A stretch of 64,000 nucleotides of DNA from Pseudoduganella lutea. Lineage in GTDB: Bacteria > Pseudomonadota > Gammaproteobacteria > Burkholderiales > Burkholderiaceae_D. A program made the translations under genes and the position numbers. Below the pieces are notes generated by a model. It was not told the origin of the DNA. It saw nothing but the letters and a program-made list of their open reading frames with translations, and did not search any database. Where the stretch lies: the NCBI RefSeq assembly GCF_004209755.1, contig NZ_CP035913.1, positions 1,798,001-1,862,000 of the forward strand. Reading direction: 5' to 3'. This document shows positions 36,549 through 45,831 of the stretch, one piece after another. Every line of letters starts with the position of its first letter. Positions within the stretch are counted from its first letter, which is position 1.

Positions 36549-37604
36549 TCAGGAGAAGACCACAGGCTTGCCAGCGATTTGCGCGACATCCTTGGTGTAG
36601 GCAACGCCATCCACTTTCAGGCCATTTGCATCGAGCAACGTGATCGTGCCGCCTTTGTTGGACAAGCGCGCACCTTCCCCGGTGAGCCGTATGACAGCAG
36701 CGTGGCCGGGTTCGATCACTCCCGAAATCCGGTCGACGTCGTCACGCTGGTCGAGGATCTGCCACCCTGCCAGATCCAACGTCTGATCCGAAATATTCAG
36801 GATCGTGACTGTCTCGCTGCCGGGTTCACTCACTTTCGGATTGACCATTGCCGCAATGATGCGGGCGAGGTGATACGGCGAATCCTCGGCTACTACGTCC
36901 CATGGGTACGCATCACCGGCTTGCGGAATTGGTATCGCTGGGACCGTCGGCGCACCCGTGATCGGCGCGGCATCGCTTTCCTGGGTATGCCATATTTGAT
37001 TCTGGAATTTGAGGAACAGCGCCGACGCCGTGCCGGAACCAGCGAAATCGAATACCAGGGCGCCGTCCCGGTAGGTCCCGTGGCTATCGCCGGAGCCGCC
37101 CTGGTTCATATGAATCAGATGCACTCCATTGCCGGGCAAGAAGCCGAAGTATTTATCTTCGTCACTTTTTTCAGGGCCCCAGCGCTCCCCGAACGCATAC
37201 ACGAGCGCATTCTCGTCGTCGATCGCGCGCTGCAACAGGTCTTCAATGTGCTCGAACAGATCGTTGTTCGGACCACTCGCAAAATGCGTCAGCGGCTTCA
37301 TATCGGTCGCACGGAAGATATTGCTGCGAATGTAGTCGAGCGCGGCATCATCCTGTACGCCATCTTTCAGATTATTCCAGCCGATCGGCAACTCGCGCGC
37401 ATGGTCGACCACCGGATGCTGGACGTCGTGCAGGATCAGGTATTCGACTAGCCTGTTGTGGACCGGCCCCCGGCTCGAGCGTACGTTGATGGCAATGCGG
37501 AATTTTTCGCCATTCACGTCCATCAGCAGTTCCGAATGCGGGTCGTCATCTTCGTCGCGCGCATATTCAATGGCTCTTCCTTTCAACACCCCATAGTTCT
37601 TCAT
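36549..37604 (-). CDS. DUF2278 (YukJ-like) protein with C-terminal lamin-tail domain
   Basis: A 351-residue protein without signal peptide. The N-terminal 215 residues match the DUF2278/YukJ family (MKNYGVLKGRAIEYARDED, HNRLVEYLILHDVQHPVV, NDLFEHIEDLLQRAIDDENALVYAFG, GVHLIHMNQGGSG). A C-terminal lamin-tail-like beta-sandwich follows (about 240-335: ISDQTLDLAGWQILDQRD and GGTITLLDANGLKVDGVAYT). Function unknown; lamin-tail domains in bacteria often accompany metallo-beta-lactamase or phosphoesterase enzymes, and such an enzyme is encoded 54 bp upstream. ATG 37604 has AAGGATTGG in front. Lower apparent GC than the flanks; probably horizontally acquired. Confidence 0.8.
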   Translation of the reverse strand: MKNYGVLKGRAIEYARDEDDDPHSELLMDVNGEKFRIAINVRSSRGPVHNRLVEYLILHDVQHPVVDHARELPIGWNNLKDGVQDDAALDYIRSNIFRATDMKPLTHFASGPNNDLFEHIEDLLQRAIDDENALVYAFGERWGPEKSDEDKYFGFLPGNGVHLIHMNQGGSGDSHGTYRDGALVFDFAGSGTASALFLKFQNQIWHTQESDAAPITGAPTVPAIPIPQAGDAYPWDVVAEDSPYHLARIIAAMVNPKVSEPGSETVTILNISDQTLDLAGWQILDQRDDVDRISGVIEPGHAAVIRLTGEGARLSNKGGTITLLDANGLKVDGVAYTKDVAQIAGKPVVFS

Positions 37605-37658
37605 GACCAATCCTTATAGTTGATTAAAGTCTCCTGCTGACTGGAACCTGCCGCAGCC

Positions 37659-39188
37659 TCATGCACGTATCACGGCCGCCGGTACCGGCACGCCTTCGTT
37701 ATCCAACGAAAAACAATATGCCTCCTTCATGTTTGCCTTGCCGCTGTTGGTAAAGACCAGCAAGCGCTTGCCATCCGTGCGGGTCCGGACCATACCGTAA
37801 GCGGTACGGCTGAAGGCATAAAACTCGCCGCGCTCCGCAGCCTGGCCCTTGTCCGCAAGCTGCGCCCAGCCTTCGCGCTTGAAGAAGGCGATCAGCTCGG
37901 TCACGAAGATCAGCGGTTCATCGCTCCGCGAGTGCCGGCCCAGCGCGCCCACCAGGGTAGCGCGGGGATGGATGTATTCCTTGCTTGCCGATTCGTCGCC
38001 GCTGGACACAATGCTGACGATTGGCGCCACCATGCGCAGGAACGCGTTGGAAAAGTCCGCCGAACCGTGATGCGGCACCTTAAGGATTTCGGAACGCAAG
38101 GTAATCTCGCCGGCCTCATGCTGGCGGGCCAGCTCACGACTGGCTTCCTCGTTGAGGTCGCCGGTAAAGAGGAAATTCATGGCACCATACTGCAGGCGAA
38201 ACACGATCGAATGGCCATTGATGGTGTGCGATGCCGAGAGACCTGTGAAGGGCTTGTCGTTCGCGTCGAGCACCGCGCTGCGAGAAGCTGGGTCCCTGGG
38301 CGGCTTGCCCAAAAACTTCAATCCGGTGATCCCTGCACGCTGCATCGGCAGCGGCCCGAGCACGGAGATTTTCAGGTCGGTGCTGGTGAAGAAATCGAAG
38401 GCGTCGTGATCACCGGCCGCGATGCGCCGCATTTCAACCGCGCTGCGCTCATTCCAGGTCGCCAAGGCGTTTTTCCATTGGCGAAACGGACGGTTCATTT
38501 CGTGATCGGGCACATCGAGGAGGTTGTCGACCAGTCCGACCAGCACCGTCTCCGCTCCCACCTTTTCGATCGGGCCGAGCAGGTTGGCATCAGCGACCCG
38601 TTTGCCGCTGGCGTCCTTGCCCGGTCGCTTCACGATCCCGTTATGGAATATTCGCTTCGGAGCGATGAACAGCCGCTTGCGCGCTTCCTGGTTGTTTTCC
38701 GATTCGTGGATTTCGGTGAGCCCCGAAAAGTGGTCGGCATCGCCGTGCGTGACGACGATACAGTCGATTTCCTGGGGATTGTCCGCGCTGGTACCACGAA
38801 AACGCGCTGCGAGGTATCTGGCGAACAGCTGATTGTCGCCGCCGTCCACCAGGATGATCTTGCCATCGGGAGACTCGATGACCGCGCCATCGCCCTGCTG
38901 TACATCGACGAAGTCGACCTTAAGCACACGGTTGGCACCGGCCGGAACAATGATATCGGCCGGTTTGATCCCGACTATGCGCGGGCAGATATACGCCTCG
39001 GTCGCGATCGGCAGGATACTGCCATCGGCCCTGTTCTCATAGCGCACGGTGGCGATCCGTAAATAGCTGTCAGTTGCCTCCAGAACATCGACCTCGTCGC
39101 CCCAGGCCAGGGTGTGCAAATATTTTTCCCGGTCGATACTAGCAAAAACATCGGCAAGATCGATATTGATAACAGACTTGGCCACCAT
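37659..39188 (-). CDS. ComEC-like metallo-beta-lactamase fold protein
   Basis: A 509-residue protein. An N-terminal region of about 90 residues (including LHTLAWGDEVDVLEATDSYLRIATV) resembles a small beta-barrel (SH3-like), then the metallo-beta-lactamase core: VDVQQGDGAVIESPDGKII, VVTHGDADHFSG (zinc motif HxDxDH), LFTGDLN and LKVPHHGSAD. This is the ComEC/Rec2-type hydrolase domain but without the membrane channel, so a soluble nuclease or phosphodiesterase is possible. Strong ribosome site GGAGGAGCG. It is the first gene of a two-gene unit with the DUF2278/lamin-tail gene. A hydrolase of nucleic acid is inference from the ComEC family. Confidence 0.85.
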   Translation of the reverse strand: MVAKSVINIDLADVFASIDREKYLHTLAWGDEVDVLEATDSYLRIATVRYENRADGSILPIATEAYICPRIVGIKPADIIVPAGANRVLKVDFVDVQQGDGAVIESPDGKIILVDGGDNQLFARYLAARFRGTSADNPQEIDCIVVTHGDADHFSGLTEIHESENNQEARKRLFIAPKRIFHNGIVKRPGKDASGKRVADANLLGPIEKVGAETVLVGLVDNLLDVPDHEMNRPFRQWKNALATWNERSAVEMRRIAAGDHDAFDFFTSTDLKISVLGPLPMQRAGITGLKFLGKPPRDPASRSAVLDANDKPFTGLSASHTINGHSIVFRLQYGAMNFLFTGDLNEEASRELARQHEAGEITLRSEILKVPHHGSADFSNAFLRMVAPIVSIVSSGDESASKEYIHPRATLVGALGRHSRSDEPLIFVTELIAFFKREGWAQLADKGQAAERGEFYAFSRTAYGMVRTRTDGKRLLVFTNSGKANMKEAYCFSLDNEGVPVPAAVIRA

Positions 39189-39503
39189 CGCTCCTCCATG
39201 CGTCAATTGTCATAACGCAGATGCTCGCGCAGTTGTAACCATTAGTCAACTAGTAGAGGGATGAGTAACCAAGTTTATGAGAAGCTGTTGTGTCAATACA
39301 CTCGAGAGTTAACCGCCCTCGCAACGACACGCGCGACTTGAAGCAGGAATCATTACTTGTTAGTTTCGTGCGATCATGTCCTCGTCGCAGCATGGCCTTG
39401 TTCCGCGCTAGAGTCGTGCTCGACGAGTTGATCGCCGGCTTTCCGTCGGGCTCGAAGACCGATTCAACAAAAGTGATCTTCTACGACTAGTCTGAAAACA
39501 TAC
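39189..39503. other. Gap upstream of the accessory pair; unrecognised short frame
   Basis: AT-richer region. It must hold the promoter of the metallo-beta-lactamase gene. A 66-codon frame (39290-39490, plus strand) ends just before the terminator at 39504 but resembles no family that I recognise and has no clear ribosome site; it may be a remnant. No copy of the tRNA-Pro 3' end was found here, so an attachment repeat cannot be shown. Confidence 0.5.
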
Positions 39504-39533
39504 AAACAGCAGACCATCGGTCTGCTGTTTGCT
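39504..39533. terminator. Terminator hairpin
   Basis: AAACAGCAGACC (39504-39515), loop ATC, GGTCTGCTGTTT (39519-39530): a perfect 12-bp stem with A/T ends on both sides, downstream of the ABC transporter gene (minus). Confidence 0.85.
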
Positions 39534-39556
39534 TTGTGGCCCCGGTTCCGTGACCC

Positions 39557-41419
39557 CTACCGCACCGCCGCCACTTTCAGCACCGGCGTCGCCGGCACCT
39601 CTGCCCCACCACTAGGCGATGCCACGGCCGCCTCATCGAACCGGTACTCCCCCGCCGCAAGCACCTCCCAGCAGCCATCCCCCATCAGATGCAGCACGTG
39701 CGTATGGTGCCGCAGCACGGCAGGCCGGTGCGCAATGCTGATCAGCGTCGTCCCGCTCTCGCGCAGGCGACCATACAGCGACGCTTCGTTGCCGCAGTCC
39801 AGCGCACTGGTCGCCTCGTCGAGGATGACGATGCTCGGGCCATGCACCAGCACGCGGCCGAAGGCCAGGCGCTGCTGTTCGCCAACGGACAGCAGCTTGG
39901 CCCAGTCCTGCACGGCATCGAGTCCGCCGACGCGGTCGGCCAGGTGCGGCAGGTGCACCTGCTGCAGGATGTCCAGCAGTTCCTCGTCGGTCAGGTCGGC
40001 GTGGGCGCTCGGGTAAATGAGCTGGCTGCGCAGCGACCCGTGCTGCAGGTAGGGCTGCTGGGGCAGGAAGAAGAAATCCTCCATCGGCGGATGGTGGATC
40101 GTGCCGCTGCCCGTGTCCCACAGGCCGGCGATCGCGCGCAGCAGCGAACTCTTGCCGCAGCCGCTGTCACCGGTGATGAGCAAGGCGTCGCCGGGCTTCA
40201 GCGCCAGTGACAGTTCCTTGATCAGCACCCGTTCGGATTGGGGCGGATGCAGCGTGAGCGCTTCCAGCGACAGATGCTTGCCCTCGCGCTTTTCGATGCG
40301 CGGGTGCTTGCTGTCGGCATCGGCATCGGCCGTGGGCGCCGCGCCCGGCAGCACGAGGTTGGACAGTGCCTGCAGGCGGCCGATCCCCGCCACGAAGCGG
40401 CTCAGGCTCTCGAAGTTGTCGACGATGATGCCCACCGCGGTGAGCACGGCGGTGAAGGCGCCCGCCGCCTGGATCGCGCGCCCCACTTCCAGTTCGCCCG
40501 ACAGCACGCCGTCGGCCAGGATCACGAACGGCAGCACTAGGGTGAGCTGGTTGAACGTGCGCTGGAAGAAGTTGAGGTTGCGCTGTTTCTTGATCAGCCG
40601 GGCGAAGTTGTGGATCACCTTCTCGAACTTGCTGTTGATGTGCGCCCGCTCCTGCGCCTCGCCACGATAGAAGGCGATCGATTCGGCATTCTCGCGCAGG
40701 CGCATCAGGCTGAAACGGAAATCCGCCTCGCGCCGCAGCTGCCAGAAATTCAGGTGGATCAGCGGCGTGCCGAAGATGTAGAGGGCGATACCGGTGCCCA
40801 CCAGCGCATACACCGCCAGCACGCCCACCAGCACATGGGAGATCGACCACAGCACGGCACTGAACGCCACCAGCTGCATGATCGAACCCAGGAAGATCAG
40901 CAGGAAGTGGGTCGACCGTCCGGTGAACGTGTTGATGTCTTCACTGATGCGCTGGTCGGGGTTATCGATCTCGCCATCCGACTGCAGCGCATAGTATTTC
41001 CGGCGCTTCAGGTAGCCATCGAGGAAACGGCCCGTGAGCCAGCGCCGCCACTGGTTCGCGAAGAGATCGCGCATGTAGTAATAGAAGGCATAGATCGGAA
41101 TCGCAAACGCCAGGATGATGAGGCAGGTCCGCACCGAATCCCAGAAGCGGTCGCCGCTCCTGGCGGCCAGCGCCGACGTCATCTCGCCGGCCTGGTCGTT
41201 CAGCATGACGGCCAGCTGGGTCTCCACCAGCATCAGCACGATCAGCAGCACGAGCAGCAGCCAGGCCTGCTTTTTCTGGTCTTCCTGCCAGTAGGGCTTT
41301 GCCACGCTGAGAAACTGTCTCCATGCTTCGATCGACAAAGGTGCGGCGCGCTGTCGTTTTTTTGGGGCCGGCGTGTCGTCGGTCGCGGCGTTGATCTTCT
41401 TCGAGGTTGGCGTGCTCAT
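39557..41419 (-). CDS. ABC transporter, fused permease-ATPase (YddA/SbmA-BacA related)
   Basis: A 620-residue half-transporter. An N-terminal membrane domain of the ABC_membrane_2 class (segments about 50-330; FYYYMRDLFANQWRRWLTGRFLDGYL) is followed by an ATPase domain (about 385-600) with Walker A LLITGDSGCGKSSLL, signature LSVGEQQRLAFGR, and Walker B SIVILDEATSALD. The group is annotated as vitamin B12/bleomycin/antimicrobial-peptide transporters, by relation to SbmA/BacA and mycobacterial Rv1819c. The substrate is not known. Monocistronic, with its own terminator at 39504. Start at the ATG at 41419. Confidence 0.9.
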   Translation of the reverse strand: MSTPTSKKINAATDDTPAPKKRQRAAPLSIEAWRQFLSVAKPYWQEDQKKQAWLLLVLLIVLMLVETQLAVMLNDQAGEMTSALAARSGDRFWDSVRTCLIILAFAIPIYAFYYYMRDLFANQWRRWLTGRFLDGYLKRRKYYALQSDGEIDNPDQRISEDINTFTGRSTHFLLIFLGSIMQLVAFSAVLWSISHVLVGVLAVYALVGTGIALYIFGTPLIHLNFWQLRREADFRFSLMRLRENAESIAFYRGEAQERAHINSKFEKVIHNFARLIKKQRNLNFFQRTFNQLTLVLPFVILADGVLSGELEVGRAIQAAGAFTAVLTAVGIIVDNFESLSRFVAGIGRLQALSNLVLPGAAPTADADADSKHPRIEKREGKHLSLEALTLHPPQSERVLIKELSLALKPGDALLITGDSGCGKSSLLRAIAGLWDTGSGTIHHPPMEDFFFLPQQPYLQHGSLRSQLIYPSAHADLTDEELLDILQQVHLPHLADRVGGLDAVQDWAKLLSVGEQQRLAFGRVLVHGPSIVILDEATSALDCGNEASLYGRLRESGTTLISIAHRPAVLRHHTHVLHLMGDGCWEVLAAGEYRFDEAAVASPSGGAEVPATPVLKVAAVR

Positions 41420-41649
41420 TTTCGGTGCTTCCAGTTAGCGGCCAGGTGCGGACGTGCTGCCTGGACCATAGCTGTAGCCTACCGCCTGGAATGGAACTGT
41501 TCAGTGCGGAAACGGACATAACGCACGACAATATTTCCATAGGAAAAAGACAGCCCGGCTAGGATGATGGCGCTATCAATATTCCAGGGCGCGCAAGGAC
41601 CAACGGAGCGCTCCCTGCCCGTCTGTCAGTCGCCTTCGCCAGGGCCTGC

Positions 41650-42942
41650 TTAAGTCTCGTCGTGCTCCGGAATCGGCCGCACCACCAGGAACAGGTATGA
41701 CATGGCGCCAAGGAAGGCGATGGCGGCTCCTGTGAGCAGCGCCGGCACGAACGACCACGTCTGCGCGATATAGCCGGTCAGCAAGGGCGCCAGCGCGCCG
41801 CCCAGGAACCCGCCGAAATTCTGCAATGCGCCTAGCGAGCCCACGCCGCTGGGCGGCGCCACCACCGTGGCGAGCGACCAGGCGCACGCTGACGAAGCGT
41901 TGGCGAGGAAGATCACCATGGAGATGCAGGCAACGGCCACCACGTTGCTCTCGGCCAGCGCCGCCGGGATCGTGAAGGCCACCATGCCCAGCGTGGCCAC
42001 CACGACCGCGTTGCGGCGGCCGGCCACCTTCGATGTCGACGCCCGGGCCACGCGGTCGGAAGCCCAGCCGGCCACCAGCGCGCCGGCAAAGCCGCACAGG
42101 AACGGGATCGAGGCCGCGATGCCCGCATAGGCCAGGTCCATGTGCCGCTCGGTGCGCAGGTAGCCCGGCAGCCACGTCAGGAAAACCCAGTTCAGGTAGA
42201 CCGAGCCGAAGAAGCCCAGCATCATGCCCCACGTGGACCGGTAGCGGAACAGTGCCCGCCACGCGGCGAAGCCGGCTGCCGGCGCGGCCTTGCCGGCAGC
42301 ATCGACTTCGAGGTACTCGCGCTCGGCGGCGGTCAGTTCGGCGTGCACCGGATCACGGTAGACACCGATCCACACGACCGCCGCCACGATGCCCAGTGCA
42401 CCGGTCACGAAGAACGCCCAGTGCCAGCTCGTGGCGGCGATCAGCGGCGGCAGGCACAGGGGGGCCAGTGCCACGCCCAGCGGCGAGGCCGAATTGAAGA
42501 TGCCGGTGGGCGTGCCGCGCGAACGGGCCGGGAACCAGTTGGTGACGACGCGCGCGGCTGCGGGAAATTGCGGGGCTTCGCCGATGCCCAGCGCGATCCG
42601 CACGAGCAGGAACCAGCCGAAGGTCGACGCCAGCCCGCCCGCGGCCTGGGCAAGCGACCACACCACCAAGCCGCTGCCGAGGAGCCAGCGCGGCCCCACC
42701 TTGTCGACCAGCGCCCCCACCGGCAGCTGGCACAGCGCATAGCTCCACGAGAACGCCGACAGCAGCACGCCCATCTCGCCGAGCGACAGGCCGAGGTCGG
42801 CGCGGATGTATTCGTTGGCCACGGCCAGCGTGGCGCGGTCCAGGTAATTGATGACACCGCAGACCACCAGCAGCACGAGCGAGATGGCCTGGCTGCGGCG
42901 GATGCGGGGCGGGATGGTGGCGGAGGCCAGGTGATTGGGCAT
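41650..42942 (-). CDS. MFS transporter, ACS family (hexuronate/galactonate type)
   Basis: A 430-residue permease with 12 predicted membrane segments. The anion:cation symporter signature is visible: [27 protein letters not shown], the [14 protein letters not shown] loop, and [20 protein letters not shown] in the fifth segment region. Members include ExuT, DgoT and GarP, so a sugar acid is the likely cargo, in line with the glycan hydrolases of this window. No sugar-acid enzyme gene is adjacent. Divergent from the acyl-CoA synthetase gene. Confidence 0.88.
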   Translation of the reverse strand: MPNHLASATIPPRIRRSQAISLVLLVVCGVINYLDRATLAVANEYIRADLGLSLGEMGVLLSAFSWSYALCQLPVGALVDKVGPRWLLGSGLVVWSLAQAAGGLASTFGWFLLVRIALGIGEAPQFPAAARVVTNWFPARSRGTPTGIFNSASPLGVALAPLCLPPLIAATSWHWAFFVTGALGIVAAVVWIGVYRDPVHAELTAAEREYLEVDAAGKAAPAAGFAAWRALFRYRSTWGMMLGFFGSVYLNWVFLTWLPGYLRTERHMDLAYAGIAASIPFLCGFAGALVAGWASDRVARASTSKVAGRRNAVVVATLGMVAFTIPAALAESNVVAVACISMVIFLANASSACAWSLATVVAPPSGVGSLGALQNFGGFLGGALAPLLTGYIAQTWSFVPALLTGAAIAFLGAMSYLFLVVRPIPEHDET

Positions 42943-43156
42943 GGTTCGGTGCAGCCTGCGCAGTGCCCGTGGCAGCAGGCCGGCTGCTCAAAAAGGTGAG
43001 AATAAAAGGAAAAACAACGGAGAAAATGACGGCGAGTATAGTGCACCGGGCAGTGCATGGATCAACAATCGGTGGCCACTGTCCGGGGCGGCGGCTGGCG
43101 CATCGCGGGCATTACAATGCTTCGGCCAGCACAGACCACAACGACATGGAGACAAC

Positions 43157-44836
43157 ATGCACCCAAGCCTGAGCTATGTACACGGCGCGCACGACGTGCC
43201 GTTGATCGGCGAAACGATCGGAACCTTCCTGGCCGGCGTGGCCGCGCGCCATGGCGACAACGAGGCACTCGTCGTGCCGCACCAGCGCGTGCGCTGGACT
43301 TATGCCGAACTCGATGCGCGCGTGACGAACCTCGCCGCCGGCCTGCTCGGCCTGGGCCTGCAGCCCGGCGACCGTGTCGGCATCTGGTCGCAGAACTGCG
43401 CCGAGTGGGTGCTCGTGCAGTTCGCCACGGCGCGCGCCGGCCTGGTCATGGTGAATATCAACCCCGCCTACCGGCGCACCGAACTCGAATACGTGCTCGA
43501 GAAGGTGCAATGCGCGGCACTGATCCTCGCCCCCGCGTTCAAGTCGAGCGACTATCTCGCGATCGCCAATGAAGTCATTCCCGAGCTGCGCACGAGCGCC
43601 CCCGGCAGGCTGCATTCGGCAAGGCTGCCGCACCTGCGGCACGTGGTCAGGCTTGGCGACGGCGAAACGCCCGGCATGCGCAACTTCGACACACTGCTCG
43701 CCCCGCCCGACGCAGCGCGGCACGAAGCCCTCGCGGCCATCGAGGCCGCACTGCAGTTCGACGATCCCGTCAACATCCAGTTCACCTCAGGCACGACCGG
43801 CTCGCCGAAAGGTGCAACGCTCACGCACCACAACATCCTGAACAACGGCTTCTTCGTCGGCGAGGCGATGAAGCTTACCCACCGCGACCGGCTGTGCATT
43901 CCCGTGCCGCTCTACCACTGCTTCGGCATGGTGCTCGGCAACCTGGCGTGCGTGACGCACGGCGCCACCATGGTGTTTCCGGGAGAAGGCTTTGAACCGA
44001 AGGCGGTGCTGGAGACGGTGCAGGCGGAGCGCTGCACCGGCCTGCATGGCGTGCCAACCATGTTCATCAGCCTTCTCGATCACCCCGATTTCGGCCGGTA
44101 CGACCTGTCGACGCTGCGCACCGGCATCATGGCCGGTTCGCCCTGCCCCGCAGAAGTCATGGGCCGCGTCATCGAGCGCATGCACCTGTCCGAGATCACC
44201 ATCGCCTACGGTATGACGGAAACGTCGCCGGTCAGCTTCCAGAGTTCGGTGGACGACCCGGTCGCGCTGCGCGTGTCCACGATCGGCCGCGTGCATCCGC
44301 ACCTGGAAGTCAAGATCGTCGATGCGCAAGGCCGCATCGTGCCGCGCGGCGTGAAGGGCGAGCTGCTCACGCGCGGCTACTCCGTCATGCTCGGCTACTG
44401 GGGCGACGAGGAAAAGACCCGCGAAGCCATCGACTCCTCGCGCTGGATGCACACGGGCGACCTGGCGGTTATCGACGAACAGGGATTCGCGGCCATCGTC
44501 GGCCGCGCCAAGGACATGGTGATCCGCGGCGGCGAGAACATCTACCCCCGCGAAATCGAGGAGTTCCTGTACCGGCACCCCAAGGTGCTCGACGTGCAGT
44601 GCGTGGGCGTGCCGGACCCGAAGTACGGCGAGGAACTGTGCGCCTGCATCGTGCTGCGCCCCGGCGCGGTGGCGGACGAAGACGAGATCCGCGAATTCTG
44701 CAAGGGCCAGATCGCGCACTACAAGGTGCCGCGCTATGTGCGCTTCGTCAGCGCCTTTCCGATGACGGTCACCGGCAAGATCCAGAAATACGTGCTGCGC
44801 CAACAGGTGAGCACCGACCTCGGCCTGAGCGGATAG
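43157..44836 (+). CDS. AMP-binding acyl-CoA synthetase
   Basis: A 559-residue adenylate-forming ligase that activates a fatty or carboxylic acid with ATP and CoA. The P-loop [17 protein letters not shown] (about 208-225), [45 protein letters not shown], and the C-terminal catalytic lysine in MTVTGKIQK are all present. Closest in pattern to ACSF2/FadD-like medium-to-long chain enzymes. The ATG at 43157 follows GGAGACAAC; the extra upstream frame is not conserved. Single gene. Confidence 0.93.
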   Translation: MHPSLSYVHGAHDVPLIGETIGTFLAGVAARHGDNEALVVPHQRVRWTYAELDARVTNLAAGLLGLGLQPGDRVGIWSQNCAEWVLVQFATARAGLVMVNINPAYRRTELEYVLEKVQCAALILAPAFKSSDYLAIANEVIPELRTSAPGRLHSARLPHLRHVVRLGDGETPGMRNFDTLLAPPDAARHEALAAIEAALQFDDPVNIQFTSGTTGSPKGATLTHHNILNNGFFVGEAMKLTHRDRLCIPVPLYHCFGMVLGNLACVTHGATMVFPGEGFEPKAVLETVQAERCTGLHGVPTMFISLLDHPDFGRYDLSTLRTGIMAGSPCPAEVMGRVIERMHLSEITIAYGMTETSPVSFQSSVDDPVALRVSTIGRVHPHLEVKIVDAQGRIVPRGVKGELLTRGYSVMLGYWGDEEKTREAIDSSRWMHTGDLAVIDEQGFAAIVGRAKDMVIRGGENIYPREIEEFLYRHPKVLDVQCVGVPDPKYGEELCACIVLRPGAVADEDEIREFCKGQIAHYKVPRYVRFVSAFPMTVTGKIQKYVLRQQVSTDLGLSG

Positions 44837-44901
44837 AGTGCGGCTACCCGCGTGCCATCATGGCAAGCGCGGGAAGCGGGTTTTCCTGGATTGCCGCGAT
44901 A

Positions 44902-45708
44902 TCAGCGGCGCACGAAGCGCCGCGCGCCGAACATCAACCCCAGCCCGCCGAGCAGCATCGCCCATTGGCCCGGTTCCGGCACTGGTGCCAGTGCTGGTAC
45001 CAGTGCCTCGGTATAAACGGTCAGCACAGGGTTGACATAGTGGATCTCCGCATCGCCATAAGCCCTGCCTTCCGCTGGCCAGGGTTCTTCGGGATTGGGA
45101 TTCGGGTAATAGATGTTTGTTCTTATCGCACGCGACGAGCCGAGGACATAGAGGTCGAAGTCGAACTCACGCAGGCCTTGCGTATTGGTTACGTTGCCGC
45201 CCAGCGTGACGGGCGCGGTGACCTGGGTGACGCCATACAACAGGTCCGGGTGCGAAATCTCGCCGGGGCTCGTGATACTCGCGGAAGCTTCGGCAAAGTT
45301 CAGGGAATCACCGTATTCCACCCAGAGCACGTCGGGGTTATTCACCTCCGGCAGCTCGAGTACGCCGTACACCGTGGCGGAAAAAGAGATGCCCGTGATG
45401 CGATACCCATCCGCAGCCCGGAAATGAATAGCGGAATAGACTTCCGCAACCATGGCCGCACTTCCCGATTCCACGGTATGCAGCGTCTGGCCTAAGCTGT
45501 CCAGGCTGATGACGGTCGATGCGGCATCGGTCGAGAGCAGCCCGATCGAAGCCGGCACTAATCCGGGAATGCTGTGGGAGTAACCCGAATAATCGGTGAA
45601 CGCTAGAGAGAACGTGGGAACGTTCAGGGACGGCAAGGTTGCCGCCTGCGCGGCGGGCATGGCAAGCGTGACGATCAGCGCAGCGGTGGTGGATGAAAAA
45701 GGTCGCAT
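44902..45708 (-). CDS. PEP-CTERM sorting domain protein
   Basis: A 268-residue exported protein: signal peptide 1-22 (ALIVTLAMPAAQA), a middle region rich in S, T and aromatic residues, probably beta, and a C-terminal sorting tag PVPEPGQWAMLLGGLGLMFGARRFVRR-type (PEP motif, hydrophobic helix, Arg tail). It would be processed by exosortase (EpsH), which lies elsewhere, and exported to the surface or biofilm matrix. The rest matches no function that I recognise. ATG at 45708 with AAGGAAGAAAA upstream. Next to the cellulase gene, which runs in the same direction. Confidence 0.9.
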   Translation of the reverse strand: MRPFSSTTAALIVTLAMPAAQAATLPSLNVPTFSLAFTDYSGYSHSIPGLVPASIGLLSTDAASTVISLDSLGQTLHTVESGSAAMVAEVYSAIHFRAADGYRITGISFSATVYGVLELPEVNNPDVLWVEYGDSLNFAEASASITSPGEISHPDLLYGVTQVTAPVTLGGNVTNTQGLREFDFDLYVLGSSRAIRTNIYYPNPNPEEPWPAEGRAYGDAEIHYVNPVLTVYTEALVPALAPVPEPGQWAMLLGGLGLMFGARRFVRR

Positions 45709-45831
45709 TTTTCTTCCTTGAAGTTGAACTAAGATTGCATTATTAGCCGCTTCCATCCGCCTTGCGCGCCGCTCCTCCAGAAAAGCAACACTACCAGGAC
45801 GCAAGTCATCGCGCCGGCGTGCTGTCACATG

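Noticed and set aside
39290..39490. A 66-codon plus-strand frame ending before a terminator
   Set aside because: No family resemblance or clear ribosome site; kept only as a remark in the gap entry.
39189..39503. Right attachment site duplicating the tRNA-Pro 3' end
   Set aside because: No copy of the T-arm/acceptor sequence (TTCGAATCC... CCCCGACCA) was found in the region after the accessory pair, and no integrase gene is visible.
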